Assembly: GCA_001579985.1 (NCBI GenBank) | Contig: LRSR01001609.1 | Coordinates: 1-30,672, forward strand | Origin: Hypsibius dujardini | Taxonomy: Eukaryota > Tardigrada > Eutardigrada > Parachela > Hypsibiidae | Reading direction: 5' to 3' | DNA length: 30,672 nucleotides | Shown: positions 1-10,566 of the stretch, piece after piece | Position numbering within the stretch: the stretch's first letter is position 1 | Layout of the letters: every line of letters starts with the position of its first letter | The notes under the pieces: model-generated | Seen by the model: the letters and a program-made list of their open reading frames with translations, nothing else | The model's database searches: none | Told to the model about the DNA's origin: nothing | Position numbers and translations under genes: made by a program

Positions 1-552
1 CAACCTCTATTGCCTTGCCTCCTGTGCAATGTGCATGCGCAGAATTGTGCGCATCAATGCGCAGAAAGAGGTGCATGCGCAGAACTGTGCGCAGAGAGAT
101 GTGCATGCGCACAAATGCGCAGAGAGATGTGCCTGCGCAGTGCACGGCCCAGCGCCCAGTTAACTGGTCAAATCTCACGTGTATTTTAAAATGGGCACAG
201 TTCCATTTTCAATGCACTTTGACTTCTCATGATAGAAGGCAACATTTTACCGTGAAGTGTCTTTTATGATAATCAATTGCGACGAGGGTAGCAAACATAC
301 ATAGACATTGTATGTCGGAACAAAATGAAGATTTCCAGGTATACCAGGGCGTGATAGGACGTGGTCTCATTGCCCTGTGTGAGGAGTCCACACATGTCAA
401 CTGCATTTCGTCCCAAGGACTCCGTCCGATTTTATTCTTTCGATGTACTTTGCCTGGATAGACTGTATTTTTAATTAATGTCGCGTAATGTTTCCAGCAA
501 ACTGCTAGACTACGCTCCTTCGAAAGATGAAGGTGCATTCCGATGCTCGGCG
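1..552. other. Gene-free upstream region with GCGCA-rich short repeats
   Basis: No convincing exon on either strand. Bases about 28-150 hold a degenerate tandem array built on the words TGCGCA, GCATGCGCA and GCAGAGAGATGTGC, several of them palindromic. The rest is unique-looking DNA upstream of the TATA box at 553. An open frame on the minus strand (227-616) runs into the neighbouring promoter and shows no recognisable domain, so it is not called. Confidence 0.6.
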
Positions 553-560
553 TATAAAAG
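553..560 (+). promoter_or_regulatory. TATA box of the secreted Gly/Tyr-repeat protein gene
   Basis: TATAAAAG lies 91 bp upstream of the ATG at 644. A TATA box normally places transcription start 25-30 bp downstream, here about 580-590, which would leave a 5' leader of about 55-65 nt. TATA promoters in animals are typical of strongly regulated, tissue-specific genes, which fits a secreted structural product (inference). Confidence 0.7.
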
Positions 561-643
561 ACGCTTCGGAGTTCTGACTCTCCCATAGAGAATTCTTTCA
601 GTTGCATTTTTTGCACTTTAGTTTGAGTTGAAATCGGTCTAGA

Positions 644-2020
644 ATGTGGAAAGGTTCTGTCGGTCTCGTTGCCCTGCTGTTGGTCGTGTCTCCCTTCCTC
701 ATCTCTTCGGCGTCTGCTGACATAGAGTCGTATGACGAGGACTCCGTGAACCCGACTTCGTCTGCGGCTGCCGCTGCTGCTTCATCAGCTGTGTCTGCCA
801 AGAAGGAGCTCATTCGAAACCACATTGATAAACGTAGGTGTATATCTTTTCTGACTCTGTCTGTATGCCTGTCTGTGCCTGTTCGGCTGTATGCTTAACT
901 GTCTGTATAACCGTCTGTCTGTTCGTCTGTCTGTCTGCTGGCCTACCTTGTCAGTATGACCGTCTGTCTGTTAGTCTGTCTCCGTGCTTGCCTCAATTTT
1001 GAGCTTAATGTCTGTCTGTTTGTTAGCCACTCCACAAGCGCTTGTCTGCCAGTCCTGTCTGTGGCTGTTTTGTTTCTTATCATCTCAACCGGTGTCTTCG
1101 TTTCCTTTGGTACGATTTTTCAACTTTTCATTGCACTTTCAGTGTATGGATCAAGCGATGTTGATGATGAAGACACAGTCGCTCCTGTTGCTGCCAAAAA
1201 AGTCGATACCGCCTCCCTGACACCGGCGGAACGGGCTCTGCTGCGCACCATCACCCGATCGCGCGCCGTCTACCCCGGCATTGGATACGGAGGTCTCGGC
1301 TACGGCGGTCTCGGCTATGGAGGTCTCGGCTACGGCGGCATCGGATACGGAGGTCTTGGCTATGGAAGTCTCGGTACCCTCGGATATGGCGGTCTTGGAT
1401 ACGGCGGAATTTTCGACGAAGACGCCACTGACCGTCCGGTTTCTTCCGCTCCTGTTGCTGCCAAAAAAGTCGATACCGCCTCCCTGACACCGGCGGAACG
1501 GGCTCTGCTGCGCACCATCACCCGATCGCGGACCATCTACCCCGGCATTGGATACGGCGGTCTCGGTCTCGGAACCCTCGGATACGGCGGAATTTTTGAC
1601 GAAGACGCCATTGACCGTCCGGTTTCTTCCTCAGACGAGGCACAGGTAAGGACCGGCGAGTTTTCAGTAAATTGTTTTTTACCCCCTCCAAACGGAACAT
1701 CTATTAATTAATTAAATTTTAAATTAAATTTGTTCTGCCATTTGTAGGCACAGAGCTCCGACCAAACAGAGTCAACTGAGGGAGACTCTGTTACGGATTC
1801 CGTCCAACAACAACCGCAGAGCAAGAGCATCGTCCTTCGTCTGCCCAAGCGACTGCTTTTCCAATTGATTCGGCAGTTCGGACAGCGCGTCGATCACTCC
1901 ACTCACGGACGGTCCGCGTTGTGGAACCGCTACGCTCTTCGTGGTCGCCTTCCTTGGGCCGGTCGTCGCCGGTTTTGGGCTGCCGCTCCGCCTGTCCTTG
2001 TTCGCCTGAACGACGAATGA
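644..2020 (+). CDS. Secreted Gly-Tyr-Gly-Gly-Leu repeat protein, unrecognised family
   Basis: Three exons: 644-833, 1143-1645 and 1748-2020, joined in frame (phases 1 and 0) to 321 aa. Residues 1-25 form a signal peptide (charged MWKG start, Val/Leu core, cleavage likely after SSASA). An Asp/Glu and poly-Ala stretch follows. Exon 2 holds two copies of an 89-aa unit starting at residues 77 and 166: a conserved block with KKVDTASLTPAERALLRT, a YPGIGYGGLGYGG array, then an acidic FDEDA.DRPVSS linker. The first array is long and the second short. The last exon (90 aa) starts acidic/Gln-rich and ends strongly basic (Arg, Trp) up to LNDE. There is no transmembrane segment after the signal. Gly-Tyr-Gly repeats are typical of cuticle, silk, shell or adhesive proteins, so an extracellular matrix role is an inference. 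A processed peptide precursor is possible because KK and RSR sites flank the units, but there are no amidation signals. Confidence 0.75.
841..975 (+). repeat. TCTG/TGTC simple-repeat array in intron 1
   Basis: Degenerate TCTG tetranucleotide tract inside intron 1 (834-1142) of the secreted protein gene. It reads TCTG on the sense strand. It starts only a few bases after the donor GTAGGT. Confidence 0.75.
1181..1530 (+). repeat. Internal direct duplication in coding exon 2
   Basis: The 83 bp at 1181-1263 and 1448-1530 are identical base for base, offset 267 bp (89 codons). The flanking Gly-rich arrays differ in length. Perfect identity, including third codon positions, implies recent duplication or gene conversion. 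Confidence 0.9.
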
Positions 2021-2377
2021 GGCTCCTTGTCCTAAGGCAGGAGAGTATTTCCTCCATGTGGATTCCACTTTTTGTTAGTCAGTTTGTTAGTTAGTCAAAT
2101 GCCTCGCCTCTCGGGCGTTTCTCCTTACGGATTGTAAATCTTCTTGTTATAGTTGTCTGAAACCATGTAACCTAGTTCGTGTAAGAGAGAGTATCCGGCC
2201 TTTCTTAATTAAAAGACGAACACAAGAAAGAATCTTTTTTTTCTTGCGTCTTTGTCTAAATGTCTGTTTCAATCGGCGTCTTTGTCTATATGTCTGTTTC
2301 CGTTGGCATCTGTTTCGGTTGGTGTCTGTGTGCCTGTGCCTGATTTTGTCTGTGTATAACATTCAATATAATGCAGG

Positions 2378-2412
2378 ATCAATCAATCTGTATCTACGAT
2401 AGATTGATTGAT
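2378..2412. repeat. Perfect 12-bp inverted repeat (ATCAATCAATCT / AGATTGATTGAT)
   Basis: Two perfect 12-bp arms, at 2378-2389 and 2401-2412, flank an 11-nt spacer. It lies downstream of the secreted protein gene and could form a hairpin in DNA or RNA. It is built from the GATT word that is common in the right half of the window. Confidence 0.7.
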
Positions 2413-2764
2413 AATGGCAGTTATAATCACTTAATTTATCAATCAAGCAAGATTGTGTAGCTGAACTTTATTAAACTGAAACATTATGGTTAATGTCTAT
2501 TCCGGTGACAATTTTCAAATTAAATTAAAAACTAATATTAAGTCCAAGCCGGAATTTAAATTAAACTAAAATTCCCCTTGTCCAACATCAAAATTAAATT
2601 AAGATTAATTTGAAGTAAAAATAAAACGCCTGTTTTTGGGTATTTTAAATTATATTTTAAATTAATCTAAACAAAACTAGTCTGATCGAAATTTTTGATC
2701 TCGTTGATGAATATTTAATATAACCCCGGAGCGTCAAGCTAATCAGCAAACAACTGAAGTCTTC

Positions 2765-3141
2765 CTGTGCCTATGTCTAGTTCTATGTCTGTGTCTGTGT
2801 CTGCTTATGTGTTCATGTCTATGTCTGTATCTTTGTCTGTGTTTATGTCTATGTCTGCATATGTGTTTATGACTATGTCTGTGTCTATGTCTGCCTATGT
2901 GTCTATGTCTGTGTCTGCGTATGTGTCTGTGTCTGTGTCTATGTCTATGTCTGCATATGTGTTTATGATTATGTCTGTGTCTATGTCTGCCTATGTGTCT
3001 ATGTCTATGTCTATGTCTGTATCTTTGTCTGTGTCTATGTCTATGTCTGCATATGTGTTTATGACTATGTCTGCCTATGTGTCTATGTCTGTGTCTATGT
3101 CTGCGTATGTGTCTGTGTCTGCGTATGTGTCTGTGTCTGAT
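2765..3141. repeat. TGTCTATG/TGTCTG hexanucleotide-type array
   Basis: About 380 bp of interrupted 6- and 12-bp units (TGTCTG, TATGTC, TGCCTATG). Both strands stay open by chance of period, giving Ser/Met/Val and His/Arg repeat translations that are not genes. Confidence 0.9.
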
Positions 3142-3175
3142 CAAGATTGTCGACAGCGCAAGCTGAATTTAAAGC

Positions 3176-3181
3176 TTTATT
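3176..3181 (-). terminator. Polyadenylation signal of the GPCR gene
   Basis: TTTATT on the plus strand is AATAAA in the sense of the minus-strand GPCR gene, about 97 nt after its stop codon at 3278-3280. Position and canonical sequence fit a short 3' UTR. Confidence 0.65.
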
Positions 3182-3277
3182 AACCGCTTCTGGAGTACGC
3201 ACTATAACACGCAGAAGAAGCGTAATTGATTGTGCAGTGAAAATGCAGACGAGAGAAAAAATATACAAGCAGAGATG

Positions 3278-6200
3278 CTACACTATTGTCTGAAGCAAGT
3301 CCAACGGCAGCGGCAAGCGATAGCCTCGCTCCTCCTCGATATCACCCAACAATCGTTCATTCTCCAGAATGAAACTGGAAATATGCGCCTCATCTGTCGG
3401 GTGATGTACGGGTCCGTCGTCGTGCGGCAAGGCATCCTCCACACTCCCGGCGGATCGGTTCTCCGAGTCGTGGTACTCCCCGTCACTCTCCGCGCGACCC
3501 GAATCGGTATCGGGGTTCTTGTCCCACTTGGCCAACTGACTCGAACGCTCCTCCAGGATGGGCGTGCGGTATTGACGATAGATCACCGGAGCAGGGGTCG
3601 GCCCTCCTCTGGCGACCCGGCTGGAGAGGGGCGAGGGGAAAACCTGCAGGGAACGGCAGTCAGCCGCGGTACTGGGAACGGATTTGCGGGATGTAGTCGT
3701 TGTTCTCATGTCATGGACTTGAATGATGCCGCCGAGGGAGCCGCTTCGTCGAACGGTCCCGCCGACCGGATTGACGCTGAAGAGGGAACCTCGGCGAGAA
3801 CGAGCCCCTGATTCGAGCGAAAATAATATAACAAGACTGATTTATGGATGATAAGCTAGCAGGCAAGTAAATACGCAGACACAGACACACAGGCACAAGC
3901 ACAGACACGGACACAGACACAGACACAGGCACAGACACAGACACAGACACAGACACAGACACAGGCACAGACACGAACACAAACACAGCACAGACACAGA
4001 CACAGACATAGACATAGACACAGACACAGACACAGATACAGACACAGACACAGGCATAGATATAGACATAGACATAGACGCAGACAAGGGAACTAACCGG
4101 AAGTGAGGGTCTCCCTAGAGATGGCCAAGTGAAAAGCGTCATGGATCGCCCCGGACAGGCGTCGCCACCCCGATTTCTCTGCAAATAAACAGACAGACGG
4201 AAAGTTTAGCGACTTGACATCGAATCCAGATAATCAATCTTCATGCGCAAGTAATTCTGTCGTTCGGCTTCGCACGCATGCACACCCCGTAGTCGCTGGG
4301 TCCCCAAACACACCGCGGAATTAGAGGCGCCCCTGACAGTGACTGGAAAAAGGCAGTTAAGTCAGTTAAGGCAGTGCTTGACCTCAAATTGAAAGATATA
4401 TACGTCACGACACTAAGTAAACGACCGTTAAACACGCTGACGAGGGATTGGGATCAATTACGGCGCAATATATTTTTCCCACTCGGAAAGTGATTTAACG
4501 ATGGGGGAACGGGACCCACAACTCACAGGGGGGGGGGGAAGGAGAGAGGCAGGCAGAGAAGCAAACAGACAGAGAGACAGGCATAGAGACAGGCAGACAA
4601 ACAGAGAGACAGGCAAACAGGCGGGCAGACAGACAGACAGACAGACAGACGGACGAACAGACAGACAGGCATAGAGACCGACAGACAGGCAGGCTGACAG
4701 ACGGACGGGCAGGCAGGCAGGCAGACAGACAGGCAGACACATGGGACAGCAAATGGGGGTCGCTGATAGATTAAGTAGAAGATTTCGACCGGGTCCACGG
4801 TTCATTGCCAGTTAATGGGAATCGCCGGGATTTCGCGGGGTGAGACTGTTGTCCCGTTTTCTCAGACAAGTCTGCGCACCGTCTGTGGCCCAGCCGTTCC
4901 ATTAAGGGAAACTTCCGGCTGTTACGCGTGAGTGGCTAGTGCAATTTGGGAGCAAAAAACGAAATCAGTCCTTACTTGATTCGGTCGAAATGAAGTTTAT
5001 ATGCTTTATATCCAAATTTAGTCGCATCGATGGAGGATTTAACTTTAAGGTGAAGCGCCGTTTAATTATAAAATTTTAGCTTTAATATAAAAGCTTAATT
5101 AAAGTTGAAGCAAATCGATCCCTTTTTATCAACTGCCGTTTAGATACTCTAATTTTGACGTCCAGGAGAAATGACACGACGTAAAAGTATTTTGGACTCT
5201 TGAGTGAATAATTAAACGTTGCAGACAATTGTTTGTCTTTGTATTTGAGATGTCCTGAAAAGAGATTCCAGATGAGATGAATGTGCGTCGCTGACATCCT
5301 ATACTAGAAGGGGTGAGGCTGTCTGGATGTTCTGTATGTAAATCACTTCCGGTCGGAGGATGGACTGTTTGTCAGTCTGTCTCCGTGAAGGTCACTGCGT
5401 GATTTGAGATGTCCGCATTTGCTCGTAGACATTATTGACAGAAGCGTGAAATATCGTGGAAAGATAAACTTATGTTACTTCAAACGGGTCTGTCGATAAG
5501 CCCCGGCCGGAGAGACCGGAAATCGATCAACACACACGACATGCGAAAAAAAGGAGCTGATGTCCATTTTAAACATTCCAAATGAATAGGCCATGCTTTT
5601 TATGTCCCCGATTTACAGCTGGGTCAAATCGCTGTCGTTGATGATTGAGCCTTTGTCGTGTTCGATCGGTTTGCTCTATGTCTGTGTCTGTGTCTGTGTC
5701 TGTGTCTGTGTCTGTGTCTGTGTCTGTGTCTGTGTCTGTGTCTGTGACTGTGTCTGTGTTTGTGACTGTGACTGTGACTGTGACTGTGTCTGTCTGTGTC
5801 TGTGTCTGTGACTGTGACTGTGACTGTGACTGTGACTGTGTCTGTGTCTGTGACTGTGTCTGTGTCTGTGTCTGTGACTGTGACTGTGTCTGTGACTGTG
5901 TCTGTGTCTGTGTCCTCGTTTTTGTCTGTCGCACTGCAACTGACATCTGACTTTGTTTTCCTTACCTGGAAATTCAGATGTGGGATCTATGTCGCGTCGG
6001 CTGCTTCGCTTTAGTAAGTGATGCGTCTTGCTGCAGCACAGGAAGTTCCGGTAGGCGGCGAGGAAGGCCTCCGAGCGTAATGCATAGATCACCGGATTAA
6101 TGCAGCTGGCCAAGTAGAGAAAGATGTAGGCCTATATGGCGATAGAGGGAGAAGAAGAAGAGTGTGGAAAAGGGGTTATGTGATGGAAAAACAAATTGAG

Positions 6201-8074
6201 ATTAAATCCTACAGTATTCCGACACTTGAGTCAAAAACTCCTACCGAGAGTACACTGTCACTAGGAATTTACATGCGTGAGTGTCAAATTTGCGGCTCAA
6301 CAACAGCAGAGGTTTAGCCTCATCAATGCGCGGCACCCTCAGCGAGCCGGCTCTCTTCCCTCATCCACTGTACACTACTGCAGGCAGAATCGGAGATCCG
6401 TGAAAACCCGAGCAATGTCCTGCTTAACTTTATGGGAAACTGGGTCGCATATAAGTCTGAAAACTTTCTCCACCATCCCCGCCGCGGGAGGTTATAGACA
6501 CAGACACAGACACAGACACAGACACAGACACAGACACAGACACAGACACAGACACAGATGCAGACATAGATACAGATACGGAGTTTAGGTGCCATTGACA
6601 TCACAGTCTGCTGCTATACGTGGTCGCTAGATTTAGTTGCTATCAACTGTTTAAGAGCTTCACGGGGCTTACAATGGGATTCATTATCCGCGGAATGATG
6701 AGTTTGTCCTTGGCGAAGGCGATCGCGGAGGAGTACAGGATGTACGGCAACACGCAGATGAGGAAGCCGACGAGGACGATGATCAAGGTGACGGCGATCT
6801 TTTTTTGCTGGAAAAAAGCGCGCTGCTGGGCGGACACCACGTTAGAGGTGGGACCGTCGTCGCCCAAGGTGGTGATGTGCCGGCCGAAGGTGTGGAAAAT
6901 GGCGCTGTAACAGAAGGCGATCACCACCAGCGGGATGACGAAGTTCGTGACGGACGTGAAGATGGAGTGGCTGCTTTCGCGGATATTGTTGCGATCCGGC
7001 ACTTTCGGCCCGCACTGAAAGGCGAGAAGCCGCGCGTTGTAGATCAATTAGGAATACTCGAGGGGGAAAACATTATCTTTAAGTAGGCTGTCAAAATATA
7101 ATATCGGCTTTTATTTCCGGAGGAACGCGCAGTGTGGCTCATCGTTGTCTCTCCTTATAGCCAGGCCTATTCAACTCTTTCCATCTATCTGACATCTACT
7201 GTGCCCGTGTTCGGTGTCTGTATCTGTGTCCGTGTCTGTGTCTGTGCCTATGTCTGTGTCTGTGTCTGTGTCTGTGCCTGTGCCTATGTCTGTGTCTGTG
7301 TCTACGTCTGTGTCTATATCTGTGTCTGTGTAGGTGTCTGTATCTCTGTCTGTCTGTTTCTGTCTGTGTCTGTGTCTGTGTCTGTTTCTGTGTCTGTGTC
7401 TAGAGATTTGTCTTGGGTTTCTGGTTGCGCCACGAATCTGGTCAAGTGCCTGTTTTTTCTCAAGGTCGGGTGCGCGCGCCAGGGTAGGTAGGAAGTGCTG
7501 AGAATTTCTTTTTTATTATCTACGAATTATTGTGCCACTCCACATAGTTCCGGGACACTTGTCTGTCTGCTTGGGGATCGCTTCTAGTCCAGGGTCCTTT
7601 GGGTAAACAGCGACGGAAATCAGGGTACACATCATGAAAGCCGCAACAGAATCTATCGTATATGTGTCAGACGAAAACGTGTGTCGCTGTCGCTAAACGG
7701 GGACCCACATTCGGAGGTCTGAACGACTGTTGCCCTCCAAAAATGTACGCTGCAAGCGTTATCTTTAAAACACCAATAAACTATTTAATAACGTTGCACA
7801 AAGCCGCAAAGTTCCCGCTATGACCTTCGCATAATTGCGTCTGTGCCTTTAATTGCGGAAAACGCGTCACGCCTTGACTTGTCTGGTCGATCAGGGTGTA
7901 GACTTTATCGAGTCGTAAAATGGACACTCTGGCGGGACATCACTCACCTGAGTAGTACCGAATTTGTACTCAATGTTTGTCCAGCCCGCGACCAAACCCG
8001 CGGCGAAAAGAAGTCCCCAGATCCACGCGGCAGCCATCATTCCGATAATGTGCTACAAAAATAGACCGACAGTC

Positions 8075-8107
<33 letters not shown>

Positions 8108-8694
8108 GGCAGGCAGGGAGACAGAGAGACAGACAAGTCATAGATGTCTGCGGCGAACCAATCTCGAGTAAATCGAATCCTTAAGTGGACTCCCCTCTGG
8201 GAGCCGATGTCCCCACTTCTAAACAACGAAGACAGTCGAGAGGCCACCACACGAACCTTAATCGTAATGGTCGTCTTAAAGACGTTCCTGATGGAGAAAT
8301 ACTTGTGGATGGAAATGTACATGAGCGTGTGGATGGACGCGGCGATGAACATGGCATTGAGGAAGCCGTTGATCTGGCAGGCAGTGTCCCCGAGCATCCA
8401 CTTCCCGTGCCAGGCGGTAATCATGGAGAAGGGCATGGACAGCAGTCCCGTCAACAGGTCAATCGCGCTCATATTGGCCAGCAACAAATTCGTCCGCGTT
8501 CGCATCCTCCGAAAACGAACCAGAATCAGCAGAACGAGCAAATTTCCAGACACACTAAAAATGATCAAAAAACCGAAGATCGCGGCTAAAATATAAGAGA
8601 CCGGCGGCTGCAGGTAGAACATGTTCTCGGCCGTGGCAGGAATTGCAGGTATTACGGCCAAGGTCCCGTTGGAAGGTTCCGTCAGCGAATTCAT
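3278..8694 (-). CDS. Rhodopsin-class (class A) G-protein-coupled receptor, amine-receptor-like
   Basis: Six exons: 8694-8257, 8052-7948, 7014-6673, 6131-5966, 4178-4098, 3807-3278, with matching phases, giving 553 aa. The extracellular N-terminus has an N-glycosylation site at N9. Class A landmarks: GN50-51 in TM1, D79 in TM2, C106 at the top of TM3 and C182 in loop 2 (disulphide), TM4 Trp156/158, TM5 Pro209, and NPVIY 307-311 in TM7. Unusually, DRY is HKY (130-132) and CWxP is CVLP (268-271). FLCC at 325-328 may be palmitoylated. The cytoplasmic tail of about 230 aa has three basic Ser motifs of PKA type (RRLS 356-359, RRGS, RRSGS), an amphipathic stretch after RRLS, an acidic region, and ends QTIV, a class I PDZ ligand. 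The ligand is unknown; the overall look is closest to aminergic/orphan receptors. Exons 5 and 6 were joined to the receptor by phase and absence of another start, which is less certain than exons 1-4. Confidence 0.87.
3867..4084. repeat. ACACAG hexanucleotide array in GPCR intron 5
   Basis: About 220 bp of CACAGA/CATAGA units inside the intron 4097-3808 of the minus-strand GPCR gene. On the sense strand it reads TGTGTC. Confidence 0.85.
4550..4740. repeat. CAGA tetranucleotide array in GPCR intron 4
   Basis: Interrupted CAGA/CAGG units, following a run of nine G at about 4530-4538. It lies in the 1.8-kb intron 5965-4179 and reads TCTG in the receptor sense. The rest of this intron shows no exon I can support. 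Confidence 0.85.
5676..5930. repeat. TGTCTG/TGTGAC hexanucleotide array in GPCR intron 4
   Basis: About 255 bp of alternating blocks of TGTCTG and TGTGAC on the plus strand (CAGACA/GTCACA in the receptor sense). It begins about 36 bp beyond the exon 4 donor at 5965. All three frames of both strands are open, which is an artefact of the period. Confidence 0.9.
6494..6585. repeat. ACAGAC array in GPCR intron 3
   Basis: Nearly pure CAGACA units for about 70 bp followed by degenerate copies, in the intron 6672-6132. The sense strand reads TGTGTC. Confidence 0.85.
7208..7402. repeat. TGTCTG array in GPCR intron 2
   Basis: Degenerate TGTCTG/TGTCTATG units on the plus strand within the intron 7947-7015; the receptor sense is CAGACA. 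No exon is visible in the rest of this 933-nt intron. Confidence 0.8.
8066..8136. repeat. CAGA array in GPCR intron 1
   Basis: About 70 bp of CAGA units in the 204-nt intron 8256-8053, starting about 14 bp upstream of the exon 2 acceptor. In the sense strand it is a TCTG tract next to the 3' splice site, where it could serve as polypyrimidine-like DNA. Confidence 0.85.
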
Positions 8695-9128
8695 GATCAG
8701 TCAATTCGAAAAAAAAATGCGTGAAAAATAGTTCGAAGTGTTTAGCGGAAAATGTGTTTTTTTCGATGTCAAAAAAGAAAACAGCGTCAAGACAAGATGT
8801 TGTTGATTCGCAGGGCGAAAGCGCCGGAGGACGCGCGTAATATGAGTACAATAAAAAGGCGCGCACAGGCAAGAGAGAGAGAGGTGCACACAGGCACAGG
8901 GAGGGAGGTGTGTGCAGCAAGTGTGCACACAGGCGAAGTGACGAGAAATCAGCGTCACATATTTCCTGTTTGCGGTGAAGGAGAAAATGTGATTGAGGGG
9001 AAAACAGCAAGAAAACAAAACGGTCCGGCGGAGGAAGCCTTTTTTTTGTTGGACTGTGACAAAAAAAAACGAGGATGATTGACAAGGTTTGCCGCGTCGA
9101 AATGCGCGATCATTAGACACTCGACGGG

Positions 9129-9159
<31 letters not shown>

Positions 9160-9435
9160 CACTGAACAGAATGAATGAGTGAGTGAACAAAACTAGTTTC
9201 TTGGCTGAGGACGTTTTATGGGATGAGCAATGTGAGCTGGGTGTGTGGCACTTACTAAACTGGTACGAACCTTATCACGCGCGGTTGTACTTGTCGGAAA
9301 TGGATCGATAAAACTGGGAGGCGGTTTGGTGTATTAGAGGTCGGTCGGTGCACTGCCTGTTTGTGAATGATCGACAGCTTTCCGCACCCTAGTTGTTTAG
9401 GGTTGTTTATAGGCTTTTGGGTAATCCTGTTACTG

Positions 9436-9590
9436 CCACAGACACAGACACAGACACAGACACAGACACAGACACAGGCACAGACACAGGCACAGACACA
9501 GACACAGACACAGGTATAGACACAGGCACAGACACAGACACAGGTATAGATACAGGCAGACACAGACACAGACACAGACACAGACACGAC
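9436..9590. repeat. ACAGAC hexanucleotide array
   Basis: CAGACA units with interspersed CAGGCA and CAGGTATAGA variants. Intergenic. Confidence 0.9.
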
Positions 9591-10427
9591 CGATAATCTT
9601 CCAGAGATCAATGAAGAGCTGCTGGTAAGGAGGTGTTGATGGGAGAGAAGATACTTAAGCTTTAAAGCACAATATTGACTGTCGGTATTGCACCATGCGC
9701 TTACACATCCACTAATTTAATTGACCGGAAGGTCGAAGCGTATAATTTGACTGTTATTTCCGGCTAAGCCAGGCTCAAAATAGTTCGTGGTTGGAATACA
9801 TACTTCCTCTCTCTTGCCAGTCGCATACTCAGTTTCCACTTACAGTGCTTGACCACCTTATGTTACTTCAAAATTCATCGGTCAGTACAGTAAATACTTA
9901 GTTAACAATTACGAGACACGCGTTGGAGACGAAAAAAAGATTAAATTTAAAAGATTTACTGACATGTTTTAACACGGAATTTTCAGTGTTTTTTACACTT
10001 TTCAGCCAGCTTCACACATATCAGTGATTTGTTTACCACTACGCGGTACGTCACACGGAATGATAAAACTGTCTTAAGGCTCAAGATTTAGTGCTGGTTC
10101 GTCCTGAAACTCATTACTCGAACGTTGAACGTGCACAGCGCAATTAAAATGTGCTCAGAGCGCGCGCTGTTTCAGATGCGACGCGAAATATGACAATAGT
10201 TGATTAGGACAGGAATAAACCATAAAAGAGTCATAAATTTTAGATGTTACCACGAATAACTGCCTTACATGGATGACAAGTCTGCAAGCAAAAAAATGCG
10301 AAAAGCTTAATATGGGTACAGCAGCGAAGGTAACATGAACAAAGAAACAAACATCACTCTAAGGGCCTAGAAAGCGATCATCGTAAATGTGCCACTGCGA
10401 CCGGTATATGGTGTTCGCAAACCGCGA

Positions 10428-10566
10428 CAGACATGGACACAGACACAGACACAGACACAGACACAGACACAGACACAGACACAGACACAGACACAGACAT
10501 AGACACAGACATAGACACAGACAGACATAGACATAGACATAGACAGACATAGACAGACATAGACAG
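10428..10566. repeat. ACAGAC hexanucleotide array
   Basis: About ten pure CAGACA units followed by CATAGACA variants. Intergenic. Confidence 0.9.

Larger units (their letters stand above)
2021..3175. other. 3' flank and AT-rich intergenic spacer
   Basis: No exon found. It contains the 3' untranslated region of the upstream gene, a TGTCTG tract at about 2255-2350, a GATT/AATC hairpin at 2378-2412, an AT-rich section at 2500-2720 full of TTAAATTAA words, and a large TGTCTATG array at 2765-3141. An AATAAA at about 2622 is too far downstream to assign. Confidence 0.6.

Noticed and set aside
227-616. 129-aa minus-strand frame
   Set aside because: It overlaps the TATA box and leader of the plus-strand gene, and has no signal, domain or splice partner that I recognise.
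2743-3183. Open frames on both strands giving His/Arg or Ser/Met/Val repeats
   Set aside because: They are translations of a hexanucleotide array, whose period leaves every frame open; no unique sequence supports coding.
3230-3811. 193-aa plus-strand frame
   Set aside because: It is antisense to GPCR exon 6, whose splice sites and phase fit the receptor; the plus-strand frame is a shadow.
4256-4351. Possible extra GPCR exon after a TTTTTCCAG acceptor-like site
   Set aside because: No donor gives a phase compatible with both neighbours, and the translation shows no conserved feature.
5569-5622. Possible alternative last exon of the GPCR (ends GLFIWNV)
   Set aside because: Phase fits exon 4 and a CAG precedes it, but the acceptor has no polypyrimidine tract, and the exon pair at 4178 and 3807 gives a better continuation with a polyadenylation signal.
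5569-6014. Overlapping frames giving QTQTQT, SVSVSV and HRHRHR proteins
   Set aside because: They come from the TGTCTG/TGTGAC array in a GPCR intron and exist in several frames at once.
8752-9078. 108-aa frame upstream of the GPCR
   Set aside because: Low-complexity Arg/Lys/Glu translation of the A- and G-rich upstream region of the receptor; overlapping frames on the other strand are equally open.
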